A model generated the notes under the pieces. That model made no database searches, was not told the DNA's origin, and saw only the letters and a list, made by a program, of their open reading frames with translations. 64,000 nt of DNA from MFD09286-c1 sp963701015 (GTDB lineage: Bacteria; Bacteroidota; Bacteroidia; Bacteroidales; DTGW01): assembly GCA_963701015.1 (NCBI GenBank), contig OY969556.1:186001-250000 (forward strand), in the 5' to 3' direction. A program made the position numbers and the translations under genes. Below, in pieces: positions 19,536 to 28,514 of the stretch. Every line of letters begins with the position of its first letter. Within the stretch, counting starts at the first letter, position 1.

Positions 19536-21599
19536 ATGAGAAAATTTAAATTGGAATTAAGCTGGCCGGAAAGGTTAAAGGAAAGACTGTTGAAGTTTAA
19601 AATACCAGCATTGGTTACATTTTTGGTGCTTGGAATTGCATCCACTTTATGGTTTTTAATTAGGGTAATCCCTAAGCCTGCACGTGCAGGTTATCCATGT
19701 ATGAAAGCAGCTGCACCTTTAATGTCGGGTTTTATCATCTATATTGTTACATTAAGTGGTTCAGCAATGTTATTCAAACGCGCTTTTTCGAAATTTAAAA
19801 AAGCTAAATATAAATCAGCTATTGGAGCCATGTTGGCTTGTTTTGTTTTGGTTATTATATATAGTATTAATGATTCAAAAAGAATTTTTGCTAATACAGC
19901 AGTTAATATAACTAAAATTACCTGGGATACAGTATTGCCCGATGGTCATAATCACCCAATGGGCATTGGACAGGGAATTTTCCCCGGACGAGTCGCTTGG
20001 GCAAGAAATTCAAATGCTACAAATCCTAATTGTACACAATTAGTAACAGATGCTTTTTTTATGCCAAAGAATAATAACCAGGATACCATTAATTCTATGG
20101 CTGATAAAACCATTAGGTCAATTGGCGGACAAAGTACTATTAGTGCTTCTTGGGATGCTATTTTTAAAAGTTTTAATTTAAAAAAGACAGGTACAGCAAA
20201 CGGTTATAAATCAGGACAAACAATATTTATTAAAGTAAATAATGGTCAGGCAGGTTGGGCTACAAATTGGAGTAATTTGTCTGAAGCTGGTGAAGGTTCA
20301 GCAATGACAGGCAAGCAAAATATTGCTATTGGTGAAACCGACCCATCTGTTGTTTTGGCTTTTGTTCGTCAATTGGTTGATAGTTGCGGAATTCCACAAA
20401 CCAGTATATATATTGGAGAACCAATGACACACGTATTTAAAAGTATGTACGATGTAATTCATGCAAGTTATCCGAATGTTATTATTTTAGATAAAGGGGA
20501 CGATTCAAATATTAGTGTTGCTAAAGTTGAGTCTCTTGGTAGAACAATTTCAGAAGGCTGGACAAATAGTAAGGTGATTAAATATTCTGATAAAGGAACC
20601 GTAATGCCTGATGCTGTAAATGATGAACTTATGCTTGAAATGTACAATGCTGATTATATGATAAATGTTGCAGCACTTAAAGCACATGCACGTGGTGGAG
20701 TTACTTTTACAGCAAAACTTCACTTTGGTTCGCATGGCAATCATGGATCATATGGTTATGGCTCGTTTGATTTACACGCTGGCTTAATTTGTACAGTTGA
20801 TAACGATGTGTTTTCATCTGGAGTTAGAGGGAATTATCATATGTACCGTGTATTGGTTGATTTAATGGCTCATCCAAAACTAGGAGGAAATACAGTATTG
20901 TTTATTATCGATGGATTATGGGGTGCAATTGAATCAACTGATATGCCTGTTAAATGGAAAACTTTTAACAACGATTGGCCAAGTTCATTATTTGTATCAC
21001 AGGATGAAGTTGCAATTCAATCAGTCTGTTTAGATTTTATGAGGGCGGAAGCCAAAGTAAATACTTTGTTTGATAACAGACCTTTGTTCCCTGCTGTTGA
21101 TGACTTTTTACATCAGGCTGCTGATAGCGCAAATTGGCCTGCTGGTATTAAATATGATCCAGGAAGTACCGGTAAATATTTTGCTAGTTTGGGCGTTCAT
21201 GAACATTGGAATAACGACGTTGACATGGAATATACGCGTAACCTTGGCACAGGAAATGGAATAGAGCTAGTAAAAATAGCGGGTGCACCACGAAGTGCAA
21301 CTTGGGTTCCAACTTCACCTACTTCAATTAACAGCACTAATATAGGATCAGATTTTAATGTTTATCCTAATCCTGCTGTAGCAAGTACATCAATCAATTA
21401 CCAGTTAAAAGAAACTTCAAATGTTTCAATTTACCTGGTAGCAATGGATGGAAAAATTGCCAAACACATTAAACAAGCTGAACTTTCTGCAGGAACCTAC
21501 AGCGATAATTTTGATATTGAAGGTTTGAAAAGTGGTTTGTATATTTGTGTTCTGAAAACCAATAATGGAATTCAAACAGCTAAATTAGAAGTAAGATAA
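19536..21599 (+). CDS. DUF362 domain protein with membrane helices and T9SS tail
   Basis: A 687-residue protein. Three hydrophobic segments lie at about residues 25-45, 57-78 and 95-113. A long DUF362-type domain follows ('GQTIFIKVNNGQAGWATNW', 'YMINVAALKAHARGGVTFTA', 'LFIIDGLWGAIESTDMPVKW'). The last 75 residues are a T9SS type A sorting domain ('DFNVYPNPAVASTSINYQ', 'GLKSGLYICVLKTN'). The biochemical role of DUF362 is not established; some members are ferredoxin-linked. Several membrane helices plus a Por tail is unusual. It has its own terminator at 21623. Confidence 0.75.
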   Translation: MRKFKLELSWPERLKERLLKFKIPALVTFLVLGIASTLWFLIRVIPKPARAGYPCMKAAAPLMSGFIIYIVTLSGSAMLFKRAFSKFKKAKYKSAIGAMLACFVLVIIYSINDSKRIFANTAVNITKITWDTVLPDGHNHPMGIGQGIFPGRVAWARNSNATNPNCTQLVTDAFFMPKNNNQDTINSMADKTIRSIGGQSTISASWDAIFKSFNLKKTGTANGYKSGQTIFIKVNNGQAGWATNWSNLSEAGEGSAMTGKQNIAIGETDPSVVLAFVRQLVDSCGIPQTSIYIGEPMTHVFKSMYDVIHASYPNVIILDKGDDSNISVAKVESLGRTISEGWTNSKVIKYSDKGTVMPDAVNDELMLEMYNADYMINVAALKAHARGGVTFTAKLHFGSHGNHGSYGYGSFDLHAGLICTVDNDVFSSGVRGNYHMYRVLVDLMAHPKLGGNTVLFIIDGLWGAIESTDMPVKWKTFNNDWPSSLFVSQDEVAIQSVCLDFMRAEAKVNTLFDNRPLFPAVDDFLHQAADSANWPAGIKYDPGSTGKYFASLGVHEHWNNDVDMEYTRNLGTGNGIELVKIAGAPRSATWVPTSPTSINSTNIGSDFNVYPNPAVASTSINYQLKETSNVSIYLVAMDGKIAKHIKQAELSAGTYSDNFDIEGLKSGLYICVLKTNNGIQTAKLEVR

Positions 21600-21622
21600 T
21601 TTTCATATATAACTGAAATTTC

Positions 21623-21661
21623 GGGGCTTTAATAAGTTTAATACTTGTTAAGCCCCTTTTT
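21623..21661 (+). terminator. Rho-independent terminator
   Basis: GGGGCTT (21623-21629) pairs with AAGCCCC (21650-21656), further pairing extends towards the loop, and a T-run follows. It ends the DUF362 gene. Confidence 0.85.
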
Positions 21662-21752
21662 AAATAGTTCCTGTACATTAAAAATGTTTTACTTTTATAA
21701 AATATTGCAATAAATCAAATAAATTCGTTCAATTGTATTTAAAAATTTAACT

Positions 21753-22736
21753 ATGAGAAAATTATACAAATATTTGCCATTATTTTTATTAGTCCTATTT
21801 TCGTGTAAACCCGATAAAAATACTACAAATTCAGGTCCTTACCTCACTGAATATTCAATTTCTTCAATAGTAATTGATAAGTCGAATAATAAATGGATTG
21901 GTACAAATAATGGACTTTATGAAGGATCCAGTACTAATTTTAGTATTCAGGATATTTCAATTCCCGGGAAAATTCTTTCGCTTTTCTATGAAAAAGGATT
22001 AAATACGCTTTGGGTTGGAACGAATGCAGGTTTATCAAAGCTCGAACTTAATGGCTCAACTTTTACCAGCAGTATAGTTCCTTTAAAGAATTTAAGCAGT
22101 GATACTATTCAAACAATTTATGTTGACTCTACATCCAAACGATGGTTTGGTGGTGCAGTCGGAATAACAATGAATTCAAATTCTTTTTGGAAAAAAGACA
22201 GTTTTAGTTACAGTTTATTTTCTTTGAGGGTGCTTCCATTATCAATTGAAATTACAGGAATAAATTCTATCTCAAGCTGGGATGGTGATTATTACTTTGC
22301 TACCAATACATATGGTTTATGGAGAGCTGGCAATTTTCAAGATTCAATTGATGCTTTTACAGGAGCAACACAATGGTCGATTCCTTATAATGGAAACGCT
22401 TTGTCGGATACAATGTTTGTGGTTTTTGCCGATTCAAAAGGAAGGATTTGGATGGGTGGGGCAAATGGTTTACAATTCCATACTGGTCACAACTCAAAAT
22501 CCAATACAAGCTCATTTACAACAGAGTTACCCAATTTAAGGGTTCATGCAATAGCTGAAGCTGCTAATGGAGATATTTGGGTTGGGACAGAAAATGGCCT
22601 TGTAAAATATGATGGTTCAAATTGGACTCCAATTACATCAACATTGCCAAGTTCTTATGTTACAGCCATAGCATTTGATTCCAATGGAAGTGCATGGGTC
22701 GGGACTTCTAAAGGTTTGGCAAATATTAAAAATTAA
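21753..22736 (+). CDS. Two-component-regulator-propeller lipoprotein
   Basis: A 327-residue protein with a lipoprotein signal (Cys18 in 'VLFSCKPDK'). It then has repeated propeller blades of the two-component-regulator type: 'NNKWIGTNNGLYEG', 'TLWVGTNAGLSKLE', 'RIWMGGANGLQFH', 'DIWVGTENGLVKYD', 'SAWVGTSKGLANIK'. This is a stand-alone propeller without a kinase part, probably a periplasmic or surface binding protein. The ligand is unknown. Its end overlaps the convergent peptidase gene by four bases. Confidence 0.8.
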   Translation: MRKLYKYLPLFLLVLFSCKPDKNTTNSGPYLTEYSISSIVIDKSNNKWIGTNNGLYEGSSTNFSIQDISIPGKILSLFYEKGLNTLWVGTNAGLSKLELNGSTFTSSIVPLKNLSSDTIQTIYVDSTSKRWFGGAVGITMNSNSFWKKDSFSYSLFSLRVLPLSIEITGINSISSWDGDYYFATNTYGLWRAGNFQDSIDAFTGATQWSIPYNGNALSDTMFVVFADSKGRIWMGGANGLQFHTGHNSKSNTSSFTTELPNLRVHAIAEAANGDIWVGTENGLVKYDGSNWTPITSTLPSSYVTAIAFDSNGSAWVGTSKGLANIKN

Positions 22737-24793
22737 TTTTCAATTTTCAGATACGAATGGTTTCTGCCGTAATCAAGCATTTGCGACAGAAAATCATTCG
22801 GATATTCAATTTTTATATCTGTAATATTACCATTTGTCATAACCGGGAATAAAACCGGATTAATAAAACCACTGTATGGAGCCAGATTTAATTTTGCATA
22901 GCGTTCTCGAACTTCTTTCAACAAATCCTGATCTACTATAACGCCATAATTTTCTACCAGGGCTTTGCCTGCATCAAAATCGCCTTCTGATTTTATTCTT
23001 TGAACTTCGGCCAATAAATCTCCAAATAATTTACGGAGTTTGTCAAAATCGTTAATTCTTACGTATGTTTTACCGTCACGTTTTATAAATTCAATTACAT
23101 TCTCGGCTTTGCCTTTTTCATAGCACCATTTTGCTATCAATTGGCGATTACGCATATGTGCTTCTTCCAAATTTTTGCCTGGTTCAATACGAACAAGCTG
23201 GGTAATCAATCCATTTCGAATGTAACTCATATATTCAGCTTTAGCTGCATCGAGCGATGGAAGTAAGCCTAATTCAACCATTTTGGGATCCATAATATAA
23301 TAGAGTGCAAACAAATCAGCACGGGCTTCCTCCAGTGGTGAATGATAATTTTTCATAGCATCGGTACTTACACCTGGCAATAGTTGTCCCGAACCGTGGC
23401 CTAAACACTCATGCAAATCGGTATGAAGGTTGCCGCTGATAAACCCATATTTGTGCGATAAGTCAATTTCTTCTTTACTTTCGGCAAATTCTTCAAGCAT
23501 GCCGCTTTTTTGAGCAGCCTGGTCATACGCATAAGTAATGTTTTCAAGTGTTACTGATTTTGAACCATGTTCTTTCCTTATCCAATCGGCATTTGGTAAA
23601 TTTATTCCTATTGGTGTTGAGGGATGACAATCACCACCTAATTGAGCAACTGTAATAACTTTTGCAGTGATCCCTTTTACTTTTTTCTTTTTAAACAAAC
23701 TATTTACCGGAGAGTGATCTTCAAACCATTGTGCATTATTGCTCAGTTTCAAAGTTCGTTCTGTAGCTTCATCATTTCTAAAATCAACTACCGATTCCCA
23801 TGTGGCTTTCAGTCCAAGTGGATCGCCATAAACTTCAATAAAGCCATTGGTAAAATCAACCTGGGCAGCAGTATCATTTACCCAGGCAATGTTATAATCG
23901 TCCCAAATTTTCAAACTTCCGGTTTTATAGAACGAGATTAATTTTTCAATAGATGTCTTTTGTTCGGGAGTTTCAGCTACTTCAAATGCCTTATTCAACC
24001 ATTTTATAATTTCATCAATAGCATTGCCATACATTCCATTTGATTTCCAAACCTCTTCAACTATTTTCCCGTTTTCTTTTACCAATTTCGAATTTAAACC
24101 ATATGAAACAGGTTCCTTTTCACCAGTAGTTTTCATATGGTTGTAAAAATTTTCTGCCTCCTTTTCCGAAACGTCTTCGTAAAAATTACAAGCAGAATTT
24201 TCAACCAAGTCTTTTGATGGGTCTTGCCAAACACGTTTAGGCAAAAAGTCGGGGTCGAAAATAATTTTGTTTAATTCTTCAGTTAATTGTAGTAATGTAT
24301 TTCCTTTCGGAAGAATAAACTTTGAATTATCTGAATTTTTAATCAATTCGTTAAAATACTCCTTCGTAAATTCAGGTTTTATTTTATCAGTCGAATAGTG
24401 GTGATGAATTCCATTTGAAAAGAAAACCCTTTTCGTGTAAACCAAAAACTTTTTATAATCTTCTGTATTACGGTCGCCATTATAGGTTTCTATAATATTT
24501 TCCAAAGTTTTACGAACCATTAAATTATACTTACAATTTTGATCCCAGAATATATCGCGCCCTGCCAATGCTGCTTCACTTAAATAATAGATAAGTTTTT
24601 TCTGGTTTAATGTTAATTTGTCGAAACCAGGCACTTGATATCGCAATATTCTTAAATCGGCGAATTGTTCGCTAACATATTGAAATGTATCAGTTTGCGT
24701 ATTTTTTTGATTATCAGTTTCGCTAAATAGTCTATTAATTGAAAATGAGCTTGTTCCTATCATAAAAAATAAAATAAATTTAAACGTTTTCAT
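22733..24793 (-). CDS. Dipeptidyl-peptidase III-like zinc metallopeptidase
   Basis: About 686 residues from the ATG at 24793, which was preferred to 24814 because it gives a signal-like N-terminus (MKTFKFILFFMIG). The zinc motif is HExxGH ('LHECLGHGSGQ') followed by 'EEARADLFALYY', the EExxxD-type third-ligand motif. This is the arrangement of the M49 family. M49 enzymes remove dipeptides from the N-terminus of short peptides. The signal suggests an exported form for peptide use. It stands alone on its strand, with a divergent gene (yjbQ-like) upstream. Confidence 0.85.
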   Translation of the reverse strand: MKTFKFILFFMIGTSSFSINRLFSETDNQKNTQTDTFQYVSEQFADLRILRYQVPGFDKLTLNQKKLIYYLSEAALAGRDIFWDQNCKYNLMVRKTLENIIETYNGDRNTEDYKKFLVYTKRVFFSNGIHHHYSTDKIKPEFTKEYFNELIKNSDNSKFILPKGNTLLQLTEELNKIIFDPDFLPKRVWQDPSKDLVENSACNFYEDVSEKEAENFYNHMKTTGEKEPVSYGLNSKLVKENGKIVEEVWKSNGMYGNAIDEIIKWLNKAFEVAETPEQKTSIEKLISFYKTGSLKIWDDYNIAWVNDTAAQVDFTNGFIEVYGDPLGLKATWESVVDFRNDEATERTLKLSNNAQWFEDHSPVNSLFKKKKVKGITAKVITVAQLGGDCHPSTPIGINLPNADWIRKEHGSKSVTLENITYAYDQAAQKSGMLEEFAESKEEIDLSHKYGFISGNLHTDLHECLGHGSGQLLPGVSTDAMKNYHSPLEEARADLFALYYIMDPKMVELGLLPSLDAAKAEYMSYIRNGLITQLVRIEPGKNLEEAHMRNRQLIAKWCYEKGKAENVIEFIKRDGKTYVRINDFDKLRKLFGDLLAEVQRIKSEGDFDAGKALVENYGVIVDQDLLKEVRERYAKLNLAPYSGFINPVLFPVMTNGNITDIKIEYPNDFLSQMLDYGRNHSYLKIEN

Positions 24794-24903
24794 AGATATA
24801 TAGTAAAGGTTCAAATATCCAATTTTAAGGTTGTAAAACTACTAACATTATTTAGGAAACCGAGAAGCATAATATTGTTAATTTTGATTTTATGTTATAG
24901 AAA

Positions 24904-25332
24904 ATGTTTGATAAAATGAAAAGTTATAGAAAAGAATTATGGTTTGAGATTCCCCAACGCCGTGGATTTGTTAATATTACAAAACAGGTGGAAAAATGTC
25001 TTGAAGAAAGTAAAATAAGTGAAGGATTGGTATTGGTAAATGCTATGCACATTTCGGCAAGTGTTTTTATAAATGATGACGAATCGGGGCTTCATCACGA
25101 TTTTGAAGTCTGGCTTGAAAAGTTGGCGCCCGAAAAACCTTATAACCAATATAAACACAATGGTTTTGAAGATAATGCCGATGCACATTTAAAACGTACT
25201 ATCATGGGTCGCGAAGTTGTTGTTGCTGTTACAAATAGTCAGTTGGATTTTGGTCCCTGGGAACAAATATTTTATGGTGAATTCGATGGAAAACGAAGAA
25301 AACGAGTGTTAATTAAAATAATTGGCGATTAA
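24904..25332 (+). CDS. YjbQ/UPF0047 family protein
   Basis: A 142-residue protein of the secondary thiamine-phosphate synthase (YjbQ) family. The conserved parts are visible: 'GLVLVNAMHISASVFIND', the acidic/His stretch 'ADAHLKRTIMGREVVVAV', and 'GPWEQIFYGEFDGKRRKRV'. The physiological role is uncertain; E. coli YjbQ can replace ThiE weakly. An internal ATG at 24916 is an alternative start. It is a single gene between the divergent peptidase gene and ribokinase. Confidence 0.85.
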   Translation: MFDKMKSYRKELWFEIPQRRGFVNITKQVEKCLEESKISEGLVLVNAMHISASVFINDDESGLHHDFEVWLEKLAPEKPYNQYKHNGFEDNADAHLKRTIMGREVVVAVTNSQLDFGPWEQIFYGEFDGKRRKRVLIKIIGD

Positions 25333-25573
25333 TTGAATTATGATTCTATTCTTCTTGAAAATTTAATAATACAACAACATTAAATTTCGAATGTTATTTG
25401 TGCAATTGAATTGAATGATAATGTAAGAAAGTCCAAAATTTCGAAAGATTAATATTCACACAAATTCAAAATTTAAAAAGAATTTTAAAAAGAATTTACA
25501 ATTATAATACGCAATATACCAGCTTCTTTATTATCTTGGCACAAAAATTTAAAACATTTAATATATAAAATCC
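25333..25573. other. AT-rich spacer, no gene seen
   Basis: 241 bases before rbsK. It includes a short imperfect tandem repeat of AAAAAGAATTTT near 25477-25498. A weak -7-like TTATCTTGG lies at about 25531. Confidence 0.4.
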
Positions 25574-26497
25574 ATGAGTGGAAAAGTAGTTGTGGTTGGA
25601 AGTACTAACATTGATATAACAATGCAATTAGATCATTTGCCCAGAATGGGTGAAACGGTTTCGAATGGCGAGTATTATCAGGCATTTGGAGGGAAAGGGG
25701 CAAATCAGGCAGTTGGTGCAGCTCGTTGTGGAGGAAATGTATTTTTTATTACTTGCTTAGGTAATGATAATTTTGCTCCAATATTAATTGAAAGCTTTAT
25801 AAAAGACAATATCCAAACACAATTCATATTTATTGAAAGTGGCACTTCAACTGGCACAGCATTAATTTTGACTGATACACAAGGGCATAATTGTATTGGA
25901 GTCGCACCTGGTGCGAACGATAATCTTACTCCAGCCTTAGTTGATAAATCGGTTTCACTGATTAAAGACGCAGATATTGTTTTGCTGCAAAGTGAAATCC
26001 CACATAACACAAATAAACATGTTATTGACCTTTGTAATAAATTTGGAAAAAAGGCAATATTAAACCTTGCACCAGCTAGAGAATTGGAAGATTCTTATTT
26101 ATCGAAAATATATTTACTTGTAGTAAATGAAAATGAAGCTGAAATAGTTAGCGCTCATAAATTGACAAGTAATTCAGATATTGAAGATGCCGCTGATATT
26201 ATTTTAAGCAAAGGGCCGCAAAACCTTATAATTACTTTGGGTGCCCGTGGTTCATTTGTGGCATGTGAAGGAAAAAAATATTTTGTTGAAGCATTTCTGG
26301 TAGATGCTGTTGATACAACCGGTGCTGGCGATGTCTATTGTGGGGCTTTAGCCGTTGCATTAACCGAAGGCAAAACATTCCTAAATGCTGTAAAATTTGC
26401 CACCGCAGCTGCTGCTATTTCTGTAACACGTTTAGGAGCTCAGCCATCTGCGCCAAAACGAATTGAAATTGACGAATTCCTGAAAGAAAACAGCTAA
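25574..26497 (+). CDS. rbsK: Ribokinase (PfkB family)
   Basis: A 307-residue sugar kinase. The first PfkB signature is 'FGGKGANQAVGAARCGG' (residues 38-54). The second is 'DTTGAGDVYCGALAVAL', with the catalytic Asp253. 'ILNLAPARELED' is typical of ribokinases. It phosphorylates D-ribose at O5 using ATP. No ribose transporter lies nearby, and the ABC permease that follows by 11 bases is not of the sugar-uptake type. Another pentose or nucleoside-derived sugar as substrate cannot be excluded. Confidence 0.88.
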   Translation: MSGKVVVVGSTNIDITMQLDHLPRMGETVSNGEYYQAFGGKGANQAVGAARCGGNVFFITCLGNDNFAPILIESFIKDNIQTQFIFIESGTSTGTALILTDTQGHNCIGVAPGANDNLTPALVDKSVSLIKDADIVLLQSEIPHNTNKHVIDLCNKFGKKAILNLAPARELEDSYLSKIYLLVVNENEAEIVSAHKLTSNSDIEDAADIILSKGPQNLIITLGARGSFVACEGKKYFVEAFLVDAVDTTGAGDVYCGALAVALTEGKTFLNAVKFATAAAAISVTRLGAQPSAPKRIEIDEFLKENS

Positions 26498-26508
26498 TTG
26501 TTCCCTTA

Positions 26509-27618
26509 ATGCTCAAAAAACCAATTGTTCAACTTATTCTTCTCAATTTCAGGGAATTTTACCGCGAACCCGGAATATTATTTTGGGCTTTTGTGTTTCC
26601 TATTGCCATGGCTTGGGGACTTGGAATTGCTTTTACACATAAACCTGAACAAAAAAGAGATATTGCCTTAATTCAACAACTAAACAATCCAGATACTTCA
26701 TTTAGTAAAATATTGAAACTTTATTCAAAACCGGAATTTTCAAAAAAGGACAATACATTGCGGTTTGTGATTAAGACCGGTACAAAAAAAACCGGGTTTA
26801 CAATTTTTCGTTTTATTCCTGTAAATTGGTCAAAAGCTTCAAAAATGCTTAAACAAGGAAGTATTGTAATTATTCTTGAAGAAAAAGACGGCAAATTAAA
26901 CTATAACTACGATCCCTATAACACTGATGCTCAATTGACATATATGCAATTGTCGTCATTAATAAAAAATGGCAATGCAAAAGTTGATGAAGCAGAAATT
27001 AAGCCAATAACTCAATTCGGATCGCGTTATATTGATTTTTTAATACCCGGGTTAATTGCTATGAACCTTATGATGTCAACCATGTGGGGGATTAGTTATA
27101 CTTTAATTGAAACAAGGTCGAAAAAACTTTTACGTAGAATGGTAGCCACTCCTATGCGGAAATCAAGTTTTTTGATGGCACAAATAATTGCACGTTTTGT
27201 TCTTAATTTGATTGAAGCAACTATTGTTTTCACCTTTGCTTACTATTATTTTGGAATTACCATTAGTGGAAGTTATATAGCGCTTGCCATTATTTATTTA
27301 ATGGGAATGCTTTGTTTCTCCGGTATTTCAATTTTGGTTTCTTCAAGGACTTCAAATACTTATATCGGAAATGGTTTGATAAATGCAGTTGTTATGCCTA
27401 TGATGCTGCTTTCAGGCATATTTTTTAGTTATCATAATTTCCCCGATGCTGTAGTCCCATATATTCAGGCTTTGCCATTAACCATGTTTGCAGATGCGAT
27501 GCGGGCAATATTTATTGAAGGAGCTGGATTTGCAGATGTTTGGATACAAACTTTTGTATTGGGAGTTATAGGTTTGTCAACATTTATTGTTGGGCTTAAA
27601 ATATATAAATGGTATTAA
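26509..27618 (+). CDS. ABC-2 type transporter permease
   Basis: A 369-residue protein with one N-terminal membrane helix (about residues 22-42), a periplasmic loop of about 130 residues, and then five or six helices in the C-terminal half ('FLIPGLIAMNLMMSTMWG', 'MLCFSGISILVSSRTSNTYI', 'MPMMLLSGIFFSYHNFP'). This is the YhhJ/DrrB-like ABC-2 export permease plan. No ATP-binding subunit lies in the window, so the partner must be encoded elsewhere. It follows rbsK by 11 bases. The cargo is unknown. Confidence 0.82.
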   Translation: MLKKPIVQLILLNFREFYREPGILFWAFVFPIAMAWGLGIAFTHKPEQKRDIALIQQLNNPDTSFSKILKLYSKPEFSKKDNTLRFVIKTGTKKTGFTIFRFIPVNWSKASKMLKQGSIVIILEEKDGKLNYNYDPYNTDAQLTYMQLSSLIKNGNAKVDEAEIKPITQFGSRYIDFLIPGLIAMNLMMSTMWGISYTLIETRSKKLLRRMVATPMRKSSFLMAQIIARFVLNLIEATIVFTFAYYYFGITISGSYIALAIIYLMGMLCFSGISILVSSRTSNTYIGNGLINAVVMPMMLLSGIFFSYHNFPDAVVPYIQALPLTMFADAMRAIFIEGAGFADVWIQTFVLGVIGLSTFIVGLKIYKWY

Positions 27619-27649
27619 GTTGCAATAAACTTGTACCAATTATTAAAAT

Positions 27650-27679
27650 AAAAAAAAGGGTACAATAAATACCCTTTCT
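27650..27679 (-). terminator. Rho-independent terminator for sigma factor gene
   Basis: Read on the minus strand, AAAGGGTA pairs with TACCCTTT around a 7-base loop, followed by a run of eight T residues. It lies downstream of the sigma factor gene. On the plus strand the tail is poor. Confidence 0.75.
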
Positions 27680-27710
27680 AAAATTGAAATAAAACTACTA
27701 GAATTTGAGT

Positions 27711-28217
27711 TTAGGCCGCATAATCTTTTAAGCGCTCCATTAATTTTTTACGCGAAAAGAATATTCTGCTTTTTACTGTACCGATATTTAAGTTTAATTC
27801 ATCGGCAATTTCTTTGTACTTATAACCCTGATGGTGCATTTTGAAGGGAATTCGAAATTCATCTTCAAGTTGTTCAAGGTTATTTGTTAATTCTTTAGTT
27901 GAGAATGCTGAATCAGGATCGTCAAATCCTGAAGCCTTTGGATGATTTAAGAAAAAGGATTCTTTAGTTTGATCGCGATGTGTATTCTGTCTAACATTAC
28001 GCCTATAATTATTAATAAAAGTATTTTTCATAATTGTATAGGTCCAAGCTTTAAAATTGTCGTTCTGCACAAACTTGTCGCAGTAGGTTAAAGCTTTTAA
28101 AAATGTTTCCTGAACTAAATCTTTGGCATCTTCTCTGTCTAAAGTGAGACTATAAGCAAATCTTTCTAAACTTCCTTCTAGCCCTACCAATCTGTGTTGA
28201 AATTCTATTGCTGTCAT
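27711..28217 (-). CDS. ECF-type RNA polymerase sigma factor
   Basis: 168 residues from the ATG at 28217; an upstream in-frame ATG at 28247 would add ten hydrophobic residues that do not fit the family. Region 2 is seen in 'LDREDAKDLVQETFLKALTY' and 'FKAWTYTIMKNTFINNYRR'. Region 4 is seen in 'KEIADELNLNIGTVKSRIFF'. It directs RNA polymerase to a small regulon. The upstream gene on the same strand encodes a CarH-like MerR regulator, and in many Bacteroidota such a pair controls a light or stress response. No anti-sigma gene is adjacent. Confidence 0.9.
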   Translation of the reverse strand: MTAIEFQHRLVGLEGSLERFAYSLTLDREDAKDLVQETFLKALTYCDKFVQNDNFKAWTYTIMKNTFINNYRRNVRQNTHRDQTKESFFLNHPKASGFDDPDSAFSTKELTNNLEQLEDEFRIPFKMHHQGYKYKEIADELNLNIGTVKSRIFFSRKKLMERLKDYAA

Positions 28218-28514
28218 GGTGTTTGTTATTAAAATTTGTATAATCAAAGTTAAGAGATATTAAACAGATAAAAAAATCCTTTATTCTTAAATTTATTTAA
28301 AATCAATCTGTTTTTAAATAAGACTATTTCAATAACACGTTGAAATTTAGTAAAATAATTAAAAAAAAGCAATAGAATTCTAAATTATATTTTTACAAAA
28401 AATAAATAAGTATGTTATAATCTAGGACAAAATATTGAACAAGAATTTATTTAAAATCGTTCTAAATAAAATGATTCTCAAGCTTTTAGAGAAAATTAAT
28501 AACTATTAAATAAA

